64,000 bases of DNA from Xenoacremonium recifei. Taxonomy: Eukaryota; Ascomycota; Sordariomycetes; Hypocreales; Nectriaceae. Below, one piece after another: positions 35,479-45,470 of this stretch. Each line of letters begins with the position of its first letter. The first letter of the stretch is position 1. The notes under the pieces are model-generated. The model was not told the origin of the DNA, did no database searches, and saw only the letters and a program-made list of their open reading frames with translations. The stretch lies in NCBI GenBank assembly GCA_012184525.1, contig WOFQ01000002.1, forward strand, positions 930,001 through 994,000, given 5' to 3'. Both the position numbers and the translations under genes were made by a program.

Positions 35479-37302
35479 ATGGGGCAGTGGTGGACTCCCG
35501 CCCGGATCGGCGCTGCCGTCTCCAGGTCCTTCGTCTTGAGCCAGCTTCTGCCCGACGAGATTGAGCGGCTCGACCAGCCTGTCGCCTTTGGCGATGAGGA
35601 ATTGACAGAGCGCACCTACTGGGACAGCATCCGCGACGATGCGCCTCGTCTCTTCTTGATCCTCGTTGACTTGGGCGTCCCCGATCAGATCTTCGGTGTC
35701 ATTGATGACGGCTGGGACGACGCCGAGTTGCCCATTGCGCTCGAGGACGTCGATCGCCTACAATTGACAGCCACCCGCGATGACCGGGTCGAGCGCAAAT
35801 TCTACCAGCGTCAATTTCATTATCTCTTGAGAACGCTCGAGCGTGGGAACCACGAGATCTACAATGACTACGATGTGGTGCCCCTGGACGTCGTTGACCG
35901 TCCCCAGCTCGCTCCTCACAAGACACATCTGGTAGACAAGGTGAAACTACCCAACGTCCCAGATACCATCTTCTGTCGGCGTCGATATATTCTTGGCAAT
36001 GGTCCTGGTTGCATTCCTCCTCAAGACTTTCTTGACGCGGTACAGAGTGTCAGGGCCCTGCAGAATGAGCACATCGTCTCGTACTGGGCATCGTACATTT
36101 ACCACGGGTCTGGATATGTCTTGTTCACGCCGGCAACGGACTTCAATCTCAAATCATTTCTGGCGACCACCCCTTCGTCATATAAGAACCTACCGAAGAA
36201 GGCTCGGCGAGAACTCATCATGAACTGGATCTTGTGTCTCGCGGACACTCTTTGCTTCCTTCACAGCAAGAATCGATCTCACTGCTACATCAAGCCTTCT
36301 TCCATCCTCTTTAACAACCAAAATCACATATGTTTTGCTGATGCCACGAGGCTGACACCAGATTCGCATCAGTCAGACAAGTCGTCTTTCGATCGCGAGT
36401 GGTACGACTACGCAGCCCCTGAGCAGTGGTTCCGACCTTCGGGGGCATCCAGTCCTCCTGCTCGAATGTCAACCATGCCCTCGACATCGGCGTCACCGGA
36501 CAATGGCAACTTCAACATCATGCGAACGCAAGATCTCTCTACGTCTCCGAATGCCATGCTCCTCACTCCCAACCCTCAACTGAGCCCTCAGCAGGCGGAT
36601 ATTTTCTCCCTCGGCTGTGTCATGCTGGAGCTCCTGTCCTTCTTGGTCAAACGTTCCACCGGCAAATTCGCCAACTTTCGGTCGGCCAAGCACAAAACTG
36701 CCGGACGCGGCGGTGCGGTTCTGGACACGTCATTTCACAGAAACCTCGGTCAGGTCGAGGCGTGGATGTCGAGCGTTGCCAAGGATGCATCCAAAAAGAC
36801 TTCGAACACAGACGGTGGTAACGTGTTCCATGGAATGACACCGATGCTCCATGTCATTACAGGCATGCTCGCTGCCAACCCTTACGAAAGACCATCTGCC
36901 GTTGAAGTGCAACAACGTGTATACCAGATTGTGACGGAGGTCTGCGGTATCCAAGAGCCCCATTGTGTGCATCAGTACTCTACAGATCTCGACTATGCAC
37001 TTGGCCGCATGCGCATTCAGGGCAACGGGAATCCTCTCGGCTCTCAACGCCATCCACGCGCCAGTATGGCGTACGGGACAACACCTCGGACTTACCAACA
37101 CAGCCGAACGAGCAGCAGCGGTGGCTACTCTCAAAACAGTCGAACAACCACAAGCAGCGAGGCGGACATTGAAGCTTACAATGCCGCCGGACCTTCCAGC
37201 CCGCAACGCGTCAGATCTCCAGGCTCATCCTGGGCTCGAGACGCACCTTACATGTCTAACCCTGGCTACAACCAGCCGTCCTTGTACGCCGCTGGGTCTT
37301 GA
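35479..37302 (+). CDS. Protein-kinase-like protein, probable pseudokinase
   Basis: Single-exon frame, 607 aa from the ATG giving MGQWWTPARIG; the open frame continues about 38 codons upstream without changing the fold. Residues 1-150 are an acidic helical region I do not recognise. The kinase-like fold covers about 150-520 with a long Ser/Pro insert (about 330-365). The catalytic loop reads HCYIKPSSIL (H268, Y270, K272), so the proton-acceptor Asp of HRD is replaced by Tyr and the loop Asn by Ser. The metal-binding DFG is replaced by ADA (287-289). YAAPEQW and DIFSLGCVMLEL are kept, so the C-lobe fold is intact. The C-terminus is Ser/Gln/Asn-rich and disordered. It probably acts as a scaffold or regulator rather than an active kinase. 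Confidence 0.82.
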   Translation: MGQWWTPARIGAAVSRSFVLSQLLPDEIERLDQPVAFGDEELTERTYWDSIRDDAPRLFLILVDLGVPDQIFGVIDDGWDDAELPIALEDVDRLQLTATRDDRVERKFYQRQFHYLLRTLERGNHEIYNDYDVVPLDVVDRPQLAPHKTHLVDKVKLPNVPDTIFCRRRYILGNGPGCIPPQDFLDAVQSVRALQNEHIVSYWASYIYHGSGYVLFTPATDFNLKSFLATTPSSYKNLPKKARRELIMNWILCLADTLCFLHSKNRSHCYIKPSSILFNNQNHICFADATRLTPDSHQSDKSSFDREWYDYAAPEQWFRPSGASSPPARMSTMPSTSASPDNGNFNIMRTQDLSTSPNAMLLTPNPQLSPQQADIFSLGCVMLELLSFLVKRSTGKFANFRSAKHKTAGRGGAVLDTSFHRNLGQVEAWMSSVAKDASKKTSNTDGGNVFHGMTPMLHVITGMLAANPYERPSAVEVQQRVYQIVTEVCGIQEPHCVHQYSTDLDYALGRMRIQGNGNPLGSQRHPRASMAYGTTPRTYQHSRTSSSGGYSQNSRTTTSSEADIEAYNAAGPSSPQRVRSPGSSWARDAPYMSNPGYNQPSLYAAGS

Positions 37303-38379
37303 CTCGGACCGGACCTCAAGAGGTCAACATCTTCACGAGGAGGCGACCGCTCGAAATAGCGCGCCTCAAATCATTTCTCAAATTGGCGGTTTACTTGTCT
37401 TGTTCAATGGGATGTTGGGGTTTACAATTTGATGGTATATATTATGTCATGGTTACTTGGAATCGGCGGCATCTATCACTTTGGAGCGGGTTTTTCAGCT
37501 TTACGATATCCCCAAGAGTTCCCAGTCAATCTGATACGAAGTCATGAATATGAATATTTGGGCATTCTTACGAGTCGATGTGTGTATCCGTGATTTGATA
37601 GATGTTGGCTAGCCAGGGGAAGTTGATAACGTAAACCAACATAAGCTCATATCTGCGCTCTTGTCTATCGCTGCGGGGGATGGCTCCCCATCATATTATC
37701 TTCACGTCTCCATGGAGAAGAGATCTACGAGCAGGTAGATCATCCCAACTATCTCCAGGCATACAGATCAGTAAACCTTCTTCTCCAACCATCCGCTCCC
37801 CGGGCCCTCCATGCACAAAGCCGCGATACGCAACATTTCCTTGACTAACGAAACACAACCTCAGCCGCACAATCGCCTCCGACTTTTTTTTTTACCGCCC
37901 CCCCTCTTATCTGATATCCCACCTCCTGCCCCTCGCTAGCCCAGATCCGGTCTGATACATCGCCATGGGGGGATACGAGGTGTCATGGAACTATCGCCAG
38001 CGTGCAGGTGTGTGTGGGCTCAGCCTTGGGGACTAGATGCGACTATTGTTCCTGGGGGATTGTAATCTTTGGTACAGCTTTGGTGTGATAGGGGTTGGTT
38101 TTGGACATATCTTGAGGCTTGCGTGCTGGTTGAGGCCTCCTTACCGCTTCGACAAGGCGTGGGCATGAGCCGAGGTCGAGGATCGGAAACGTTCGCCCTT
38201 TGGAGAAAGGAAGAGCTCGCTCACAAGTTATCAATATCCTTGACATAGTTAGTTAGTTACTTATCACAGGGCGTTCATAACCAATCAAGTGACTCCATAC
38301 AGGTAATCTCGTATGCAAAAGTCGTTACGTGCTTTCATGTCTATCTGCTTTTCTTTACTTCATCTAATCATTCCCTCGG
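37303..38379. other. Convergent 3' region between the kinase-like gene and ZPR1
   Basis: Both neighbours end here. There is a run of T followed by a run of C near 37.89 kb. No gene or RNA recognised. Confidence 0.5.
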
Positions 38380-39889
38380 CTACCTTTGCTCCCCGCCCTC
38401 AGTAGTTTCCGCCTCTGCCTTATCCGCATCCTGCTCATAGCCCTCCGTCTTCATGTCCTTCAATCCCAACTCCTCCTCCTCCTCTTCTGTGCGCTGATAC
38501 TTCTCCCGCTTGATCCGCGGGTCCGGTGCCGGCGGGTCGACTAAGGGCTGGATGAAGCTGCTGGCGAAGGGGTCCGTCAGGATGACAGTGAAAGGTTGCT
38601 CGCCACGGATGGCGCTGTCAAGGTTGTCGAAGAACCGGTCCCACTCGGACTTGTCGTCGGCGGCGAGGGAGTCTCCGCCCTGGGCGTTGCCGTTGACTTC
38701 GAAAATCTGAGTGTGAAGATCGTTGCGAACTTGCGTCAGGAGACCCTCAACTGTGGTAAATCGACCGCCCAGGGTGCCGGGGTTAACCTGAAGCTTGAGC
38801 TCGGGGCATTCAAGGGCGCAGGTCTCACTCTTCAGGATATCACGAGCCAAATCCGAGCTCTCCTTGACCTCGAGGATGATCTTCTCTCCCTCCTCGGGGA
38901 TTTCTCCTCCGGTCTTGACGTCGTTGGATCGGTAGCCACAGGCGTCGCATACAGTCGACATGAGGACGACTTGCTTGAAATGAGGGATGTCAACCATCTT
39001 CATATGGGTGGTGCAAGAATGCATGCATCCAGGGCAAGTGGCTGGGAAGCTGTACACCTCGTTGGGGATGATCTCGCCGTCCGCATCCAGTCCAGGGTTG
39101 GACATGGCGGTTCCAGCCATGGGATCGGTGTCGGCGAGACCAAGAGCAGCGTTCTGCTCTGGCGTTCGGATGTATTCGTGCTTCTCCCATTTACCCACGC
39201 CGTCCTTGAGGTCGGGCGCAATAAACGAGTTGCCAGCAGGATCATCGACGTAGACTCGGAAAGGGAATGACTCTCCGGCCAACATAGCCCTGCCCTTGGC
39301 GATAATCTCAGCAACCTTGGGGAACATCTCGGGCAGCTGCTCCTTTCGCGCCTCCTGTCCCATCTGCAAATCGTCCATGACCGTCGTCAAGAGACCTTCC
39401 ACATTTGTCAGCTGGCCCCGGCCAGGAGGAATCTCGAGGTCCAGCTCGATGAACTTGACGGTAGCAGAATCCGACTTGACAACTTGGCGACTGAAATCGG
39501 CGAGGTCGGTTAGACGGAGTTCGTAGTGTGTGCCCTTGGTCTGGACGGTACCGGCCGCCTGGATTTCGTTGTTTTGGAGGCCGCAATGCTCGCATGAGAA
39601 AGACATGATAACGATTTCGCGGAAGTAGGGGATCGCAGTAAGAAGAAGTCGAGTCATTCCCTGGACAAAGCGCCAGTCAGTCCATGGTCCTCAACGCCGA
39701 ATGGAAGTAATCTATACTCACATTTTTGCCGCAGTTCATGCACAGAGACTCGATCTCCTCCACAGCGCGACCGTCGTCGTCGGCATCGTCTGCGCCATTC
39801 TGCGCAGGCGCAAGGCTCTCGACCTTGTTTCCAATGGACTGGAAGAAGTCCTGAGGAGTCTGCTTCTTGGGTTGGGTGTCCTGCTCCAT
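38380..39889 (-). CDS. ZPR1: Zinc-finger protein ZPR1
   Basis: Conserved eukaryotic protein that binds and helps fold elongation factor eEF1A and moves between cytoplasm and nucleus in growing cells. Two exons: 39889-39722 and 39660-38380, 482 aa. The intron falls inside the first zinc finger: exon 1 ends in CMNCGKN (C50, C53) and exon 2 begins GMTRLLLTAIPYFRE, then CEHCG. The second finger (CPGCMHSCTTHMKMV, then CDACG) repeats this layout, and each finger is followed by the alpha-beta ZPR1 domain (VEGLLTTVMDDL and VEGLLTQVRNDL), the tandem design of the family. The tail is acidic. The gene is first of three minus-strand genes for zinc-binding proteins. Confidence 0.96.
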
Positions 39890-40192
39890 GATTGTGATGA
39901 AGAGGTTGTTTGTTGAAGACTCGGGTATCTTATTTTGGTGGTGGTGAGTCGATGGAGGGGCTCTCGAAATTTTTGGAGGGGCAATCTGGAGGGTTATGTC
40001 ATGGTGGGATAGCCACTGCAGAGCCTTACAGCAACCGCTAGAACATTCCCGTCCCGGCTTTAGGCTGGCGTGACACTCCAACTAGAGCGCTGGTTGGGCT
40101 TCAATACCTCGTGAACGGAAAATCCTGGGGCGAAGAGATAGAGAGCTTCGATGTTTCCAATCGAGTCTCGCGTCTTCGGCCTGACTCATCTC
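39890..40192. other. ZPR1 upstream region
   Basis: 303 bp between the ZPR1 start and the end of the RNase P subunit gene, both on the minus strand. No clear motif. Confidence 0.4.
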
Positions 40193-40747
40193 TCATTTCT
40201 TGAGCAGACTCGCAAGGCTGAGTGGGTTTGCCCCTTGTTGCTGCTTCTGGCCCGAGAGAAGTGCCTGTAGGCCAGCCTTGCGATTCTTGGCGCGCTTCTT
40301 GCTGCTGGCGTTGGCCGTGATCTTGGGCTCCTCGACGACTTTCTTGGGGTTGGCTGAAGCTACTACTCTTCGTCGTGTCGCCAGTCCTGGTGATGGAAGG
40401 GCGATGCTTGTTATCCGTTTGCAGCTCCCGCATTGAATAGTCTTCATCCTGGCTCCTTCAGAAGGCGTCGTCTTGGTGGCTGGCCTGCTCTTTGACGCGC
40501 CATTGACCTTGCGGATGGCCTTCCGAGTTGCAATCTTGATTGCAGCGTCTTGTCCGGCAATCATTATATTGCCGCATGCGCCGCAGACATGCTGCCGTTG
40601 AAACTCGGACGGTGCGATGTTGTATTGGCTGAGCAGGTCTCTCCGCTGGTTCATGAGATGCGCTGAAGTTTCGGGTGCCGTCATGCGTAATAAGTGAGCG
40701 GCATCTGTCAGAAAGTCGACGGTCCCTGGAAGTTCCTGGAGGGCCAT
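40193..40747 (-). CDS. RNase P/MRP protein subunit of the Rpr2/Rpp21/Snm1 family
   Basis: Small zinc-ribbon subunit of nuclear RNase P or the related RNase MRP, which process pre-tRNA and pre-rRNA. Single exon, 184 aa from the ATG giving MALQELPGTV; the frame stays open 30 more codons upstream, but those residues do not match the family start. The N-terminal helical part (ADLLR-like: FLTDAAHLLRM) is followed by the zinc-binding cysteines C55-x2-C58 (CGACG) and C106-x2-C109 (CGSC). The tail is very basic, as expected for an RNA-binding subunit. I cannot tell Rpr2 (RNase P) from Snm1 (MRP). It is followed in the same orientation by ZPR1. Confidence 0.85.
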   Translation of the reverse strand: MALQELPGTVDFLTDAAHLLRMTAPETSAHLMNQRRDLLSQYNIAPSEFQRQHVCGACGNIMIAGQDAAIKIATRKAIRKVNGASKSRPATKTTPSEGARMKTIQCGSCKRITSIALPSPGLATRRRVVASANPKKVVEEPKITANASSKKRAKNRKAGLQALLSGQKQQQGANPLSLASLLKK

Positions 40748-41023
40748 TTTTTGAGAACCAGCCAGGCCAGCTGGTGCGACAAAATGTAGACGGCAAATGT
40801 AGGACCGGAATGTTTGTTGCAGGAGGAATCTCAACAACCTTGACGGACAAGAATCTATCTGCCACTTGTGGGGCTTCGCTCAAGCATCGCAACTTCCTAC
40901 CCTACAACATCCAACGCCATCAACCGATGCACTAAATCGACATTGCCTTACTACCTTGCGCGGATCCAAAGGGTCCATACGCAAGGTTCTTAATGTTTTT
41001 CACCGCCTAACTCCTTGCTTGTC

Positions 41024-41735
41024 TTATGCTCGTCGAATCTCCCACGTAATCTCCTTGATGCTGACTTCATCATTGGCTTTCTCGTCGTAATCATACCATT
41101 CACCCTCAAGCAAATCGATCCCGGTGAACTTAGTACCCGAATCGATGCCATGAGCAAGCCAGTCCCCCTATTTTGAAACTATTAGTCTATTGACGAAAAT
41201 CGGGTTCTCGAATACGTATATACCTCGGCCCTAAACTCTGTGAACTCGCACCCACGGCAGTCGAATTCGATGAGCTTCTGGGGCTTGGCAGGCTCGGTCT
41301 GCTCGTAAGGGATGGGGGCCGCTTTGATGGAAGCAGAAGACTCCCGCTATTATTCCAGTCAGATCAAGTTTCCGCAAGGGAAACAGAGACAACCATACCT
41401 TGCAGTTTTTGCACTTCCATACAAAGTTGGCTTCCCCGCGGCTCCCACTCATCTCGTTCATTTCCTGTTTGACGGTGTGAGACCGAGGAGACCAGAGCCA
41501 CACAGCAAAGCTAATAAACTCACAAAGCGATTCACGCCAACATAATTCGGATGCGTTTCTCGACACGACGTGCACTGGACTTTAAACATGTACCAGAAAG
41601 GGTTGTCTTGAGTATCTTCAGGTCGAAGGTTCGTGACACTATAAGAGCCGAGTTAGATAAGTATCGTCAGTATGCCTAGAGCTCTGCCGGGGAAGTATAC
41701 CCTGCCAACTCAGCGCTGAGGAGAAGAGTAAACAT
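41024..41735 (-). CDS. UPF0587 (DUF866) zinc-binding protein
   Basis: Conserved eukaryotic zinc-binding protein related to human CZIB (C1orf123); biochemical role unclear. Five small exons: 41735-41701, 41638-41524, 41464-41399, 41346-41224 and 41167-41024; all four introns are GT..AG and frame-consistent, giving 160 aa, the family length. Two C-x2-C pairs are visible: C34-TS-C37 (followed by RETHPNYVGVNR) and C68-KN-C71. Further landmarks are EMSGSRGEANFVWKCK, IEFDCRGCEFTEF and the end DLLEGEWYDYDEKANDEVSIKE. No single long open frame reveals the gene, because every exon is under 150 nt. It is divergent from the PPR-like gene. Confidence 0.92.
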
Positions 41736-42079
41736 CTTGAGGTTCTCTAAAAGATGGGCAAATCAAAGCCAAGAAGGGACCGTGGTTTGTGAGCTCTGAC
41801 GTCTTGAAGAGATTGAGCCCAAACATCCAGACTCCGTCCTGACCTCACGATGAGGAGCCCTTCTTTGGAGGTGGGGTCGGCGGGGGGTGTGGTTAGTGCT
41901 TCAATCAAGCTCCGTTCCGACGAGCCAGTAACACGTGACCCAATTCGATCGTACCACTCGAGCTCCCCGATTTTCGTTCTCACCCGAGTTGCGCAACATC
42001 TCAATCAACGATTGCTCCTCGACCAGCATCCCAATTGGCCTTGCTCGCGATGCTTTAGGCCTCATCAGCCGCCCTCATC
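41736..42079. promoter_or_regulatory. Bidirectional promoter, UPF0587 gene / PPR-like gene
   Basis: A 344-bp space between two divergent starts. It includes CACGTG at 41932-41937 in the context CACGTGAC, i.e. GTCACGTG on the other strand, the core recognised by Cbf1-type bHLH factors. Shared control is inferred. Confidence 0.5.
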
Positions 42080-44356
42080 ATGCAGTCTCTCTGGTCGAGG
42101 GCCGGACAGGCTCATCGCTGCGGCTGCAGAGCCTGCGAGACCGCCATCAGTAGCCTCGGCCGTCGAGCTTCGACTGCGGCCCAGCGGCGGAAGCCGACCT
42201 TCACCGAAATCTTCACGGCCTGTTACAGCTCGGTCTTTGCGACGGCGACCATCATCGACGCGATCCGCAAGGAGGACAGGAGGCAGGAATTGGATCGACA
42301 ACTTGACGATGCTCGACGCGAGTTGAACGAGATCCGAGACCTCGTGGTAGAGGAGACGACGGGATTGGCCGCCAGCCTATTGGACGACAAGATACAAAAG
42401 CTGTCGTTTGACCAAATGGGCGAGATTTGGGACGCATTGAAAGAGGTGGATCGAACACGACCACCTCTGAAACAAATCTACAAGCGCTCAATTGGAAGGA
42501 GTTCAACACTGCGACGACGACTTATGCTGGAGCATTACAACGCTGCTGATTGGGAAACGATACTCGAGCGGAGGAGAGCTATTACTGAGGACGACTATGA
42601 GCGTCTCGAACGTGCCATTGTTGCCGAGGAAGTAGACGCTTCGCTTCCCAACCGATTACCGAAGACTCAGAAGCAGCTGGACTATGACACAGCCGAGATC
42701 AGGCGTGTTGTCGGGCTCCTTCTTGATTACGCAGGCCGATCAAGCGAGAAAAGCCCGTCGTTTGATCAGGCACGCGAGATGCTTGAGAAGCGAGACTTTC
42801 ATTATTCTCTTGCCTCAAGAAACCCGGCTCGGGCGAACTCAGTGACCCGGCTCCTGAACCAACGTCTTCGAAACATCATTGCCTCAGAAGATCTCGGACA
42901 CAAAGAGATTGTGGGTAGAGTCTGCTATAACTTGCTGGTGTCACCATATCCCCCGGATATGCACACATACAACACCCTGGTTGTGGCGTTCAACAAAACC
43001 AAACACCCCATGGCCAGCGACCCCTTTGTCACATCATTCTTTTATCGACGCCGACTTCTCCCAACACCTGCCACCTTTGACATCATCCTTAACCACTACC
43101 GGCGGACGAATAACGCTCAGAAGTTCCTTCGGATCATTCAATGCATTACTGGCATAGACGTTGAGACGGGAGCGAAGATCTGCCGGAGGCATGTTGATGA
43201 TATCAAAATGCTTCGGGTCACGCCTGAATGGAGAGAACCGGGTCGATGGAAGACTCGCACAGGCAACTTCGTTTACGCACATGCTCCCTTGTCGCAATCC
43301 ATGATTGAGACAATTATCAAGGGTCTACTGCAGTTCAGCATGTTTGATCAAGCAGCCATGGTGTTTGTGGCATGCATACAAGCGAACATCAACGTGGGCA
43401 CAGATTTGGTCAAGTACATGCTTGATACCTTCATTACCTCGATGGACTGGAGAGCTGCGGTACGCCTGGTCCGCGGACTTACAGACCTACCCAGCGGCTG
43501 GCCGGCGCTGCTCCTTCAAGGAGATGTGTCAGGGGTTTCCTACGTTGTGGATCGACTCAACGTTATCTTGGATCTTTGCGGCCTTCGAACGCAAGGTGTG
43601 AGAGCTACGGAATCGGCATTGACAAATCTCGGCATCTCTAAGGCTCGGTTTGATGGATTCTTGGATGCCCTCGACAGCGTTGGCAGTTATTTGGAGTCCA
43701 ACTCTGTCAACTCAATTGGGCCTGTCCGTGGTCCTCCAGGTGACCAGGCGCTCGCTGTATCGAAGAGCCGTTTTCTACAGATCGAGAGTCTTTGGAGAGA
43801 GTCGGCATTGATGGACACGTGGATTAACGCAATCCAAAGCGAGCTCTTTAACTCTGGCTTCGACTGGGACTTCCGGGCTGCAATGGCTAGATTCCAAGGT
43901 CAAGAGGCAACGGAACGGTCGATTAGATTGATTGCGGAGTGTATGGAGGTGGGCGGGAACCCTCAATTGGAGGAGAGCAGAGCTTTCAGCACTGAGGCGA
44001 GGCTGTGGCTCAACAAAAACCCCAATCTCGGAGCGGCTGTCTTCAAGCCGGAGGACCAGACGGCTTCAAGAAAGACGGCCAAGAACCAGACCAGGCAATC
44101 ATGGACACAAAGTCCAATGCCTGACGACGGGGTGTTTCTGGAGCACTTGAGTGCAGACACAAAACTGTATCTCCGGCCTCGGCTACCCGGCTTCGCCATT
44201 GCGGAGACTTGGACGCCGGGGATGAACTATTTTAAGAACAACCCAGTGCTACCTCGCGAGCGGCTGTTGTTTGAGAAGCAGCAGAAGATGATGGCTCACT
44301 TGCAGGAGAGACGGCGGAAGATGGGGGAGGAGAGCCGGGTAGTGGCGACTGTATGA
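42080..44356 (+). CDS. Fungal mitochondrial PPR-like protein
   Basis: Single-exon gene, 758 aa. The first ~35 residues are rich in Arg, Ala and Ser without acidic residues, like a mitochondrial presequence, followed by RRKPTFTEIFTACYSSVFATATIIDAIRKEDRRQELDRQ-type sequence: a short hydrophobic stretch, then a charged coiled-coil (about 55-100). The middle and C-terminal parts are helical with pentatricopeptide-like units (for example PPDMHTYNTLVVAFNKTKHP and a repeat around PTPATFDIILNHYRRTNN), typical of organelle RNA-binding proteins. A role in mitochondrial RNA processing or translation is inferred; the RNA target is unknown. Orthologues in Sordariomycetes are mostly annotated as hypothetical or PPR proteins. 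Confidence 0.75.
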   Translation: MQSLWSRAGQAHRCGCRACETAISSLGRRASTAAQRRKPTFTEIFTACYSSVFATATIIDAIRKEDRRQELDRQLDDARRELNEIRDLVVEETTGLAASLLDDKIQKLSFDQMGEIWDALKEVDRTRPPLKQIYKRSIGRSSTLRRRLMLEHYNAADWETILERRRAITEDDYERLERAIVAEEVDASLPNRLPKTQKQLDYDTAEIRRVVGLLLDYAGRSSEKSPSFDQAREMLEKRDFHYSLASRNPARANSVTRLLNQRLRNIIASEDLGHKEIVGRVCYNLLVSPYPPDMHTYNTLVVAFNKTKHPMASDPFVTSFFYRRRLLPTPATFDIILNHYRRTNNAQKFLRIIQCITGIDVETGAKICRRHVDDIKMLRVTPEWREPGRWKTRTGNFVYAHAPLSQSMIETIIKGLLQFSMFDQAAMVFVACIQANINVGTDLVKYMLDTFITSMDWRAAVRLVRGLTDLPSGWPALLLQGDVSGVSYVVDRLNVILDLCGLRTQGVRATESALTNLGISKARFDGFLDALDSVGSYLESNSVNSIGPVRGPPGDQALAVSKSRFLQIESLWRESALMDTWINAIQSELFNSGFDWDFRAAMARFQGQEATERSIRLIAECMEVGGNPQLEESRAFSTEARLWLNKNPNLGAAVFKPEDQTASRKTAKNQTRQSWTQSPMPDDGVFLEHLSADTKLYLRPRLPGFAIAETWTPGMNYFKNNPVLPRERLLFEKQQKMMAHLQERRRKMGEESRVVATV

Positions 44357-45470
44357 TACCTGTACTTGGAAACAAGGCATTTTTATAGCGAAACCCATGT
44401 ATCCGATACCGCCACATAGATAGAAGATAACTTTGCATATATAGGTCGCATTGATTGATATCAACAGCGTCGCTTGCGGGTGTCCGGCCCTCCAATCACC
44501 GAGTGACACACGAATGTCACGCTGCATGCCGTTGAAGCTGTGTTTAGCCGCCCTCGCTGTGGCTGCGTCAGCTGAACAACAAGACGGCGTCTTTCCCATC
44601 CCTTAACCCCAGACTCAACAACTCAATTCGACACGGCATCTCGAGCTCGAGGCGGTCAGATGGCCTTGTCAGGTCGGGAGCGTCACCTGACCTGCCGAGC
44701 TCCAGCATTTTCAGGGTCCTTGCCAGGCATGGAAGGCGCGACTGCAGGTCACGATGTCCCCTTTGGACCCTTCCGTCCAGGTTTGGAGCCTTGGAGGAGG
44801 GAAAATTCAGAGGCTGAGTGGGGGCTCCCTCCGAGCAGCCAATCACAGGGCGCGGCGACTCCACGGTCGCCAATGACAGGCCCGGCTGCTGGGAGCGCTT
44901 GCTGACTACGCGCATTCTAGAGGCACGCCTCTGGTCCACATGCAATTCCATCGCAGGAAAGCCAGGCGAAGAGAGGAAGAACCGATGCAATTCCCTCTCC
45001 GCACAGCTTGACTCGACTCTCCTCTTCTCTCCTCATCTCTCCGCAGCCTTATCTGGCTCACCTCTCGTCCTGCTCGCAAATGGCTCCCGTTGACAGATCG
45101 CAATCGCCGCAAATCGAATCCACGGGTTATTCGTGACTGACGCAAGGGCAGCAACTCAGCAACCACCGTGAGAGCGCTATCGCGGGACTGGCGGACTCAG
45201 AATACACCTTTTGAACATTGAGACACAGCCTGCAATTGAGATTGCAGCAATTGGAAAGACAACCAGGTCGTTCGCTCTTACCTCGTTTGCTGTTGCTCTC
45301 ACTGAAGTGGCTTTTATAAACCTTCATCATTGACATCAGCCCTTTGTTCTATACCTCCCTCTCATCTTGTCACATGACCAACTCATCCAAGCCATAATTT
45401 ACTTTCACGAATTACACAAACTTGGTTCAGACGCAACAAGTTTCTTGAATCTTCTTTCAAAGAACACAAT
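44357..45470. other. GDE1 upstream region
   Basis: About 1.1 kb between two plus-strand genes; it must contain the GDE1-like promoter. No CACGTG phosphate-response site was seen by eye. Small frames on both strands look random. Confidence 0.45.
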
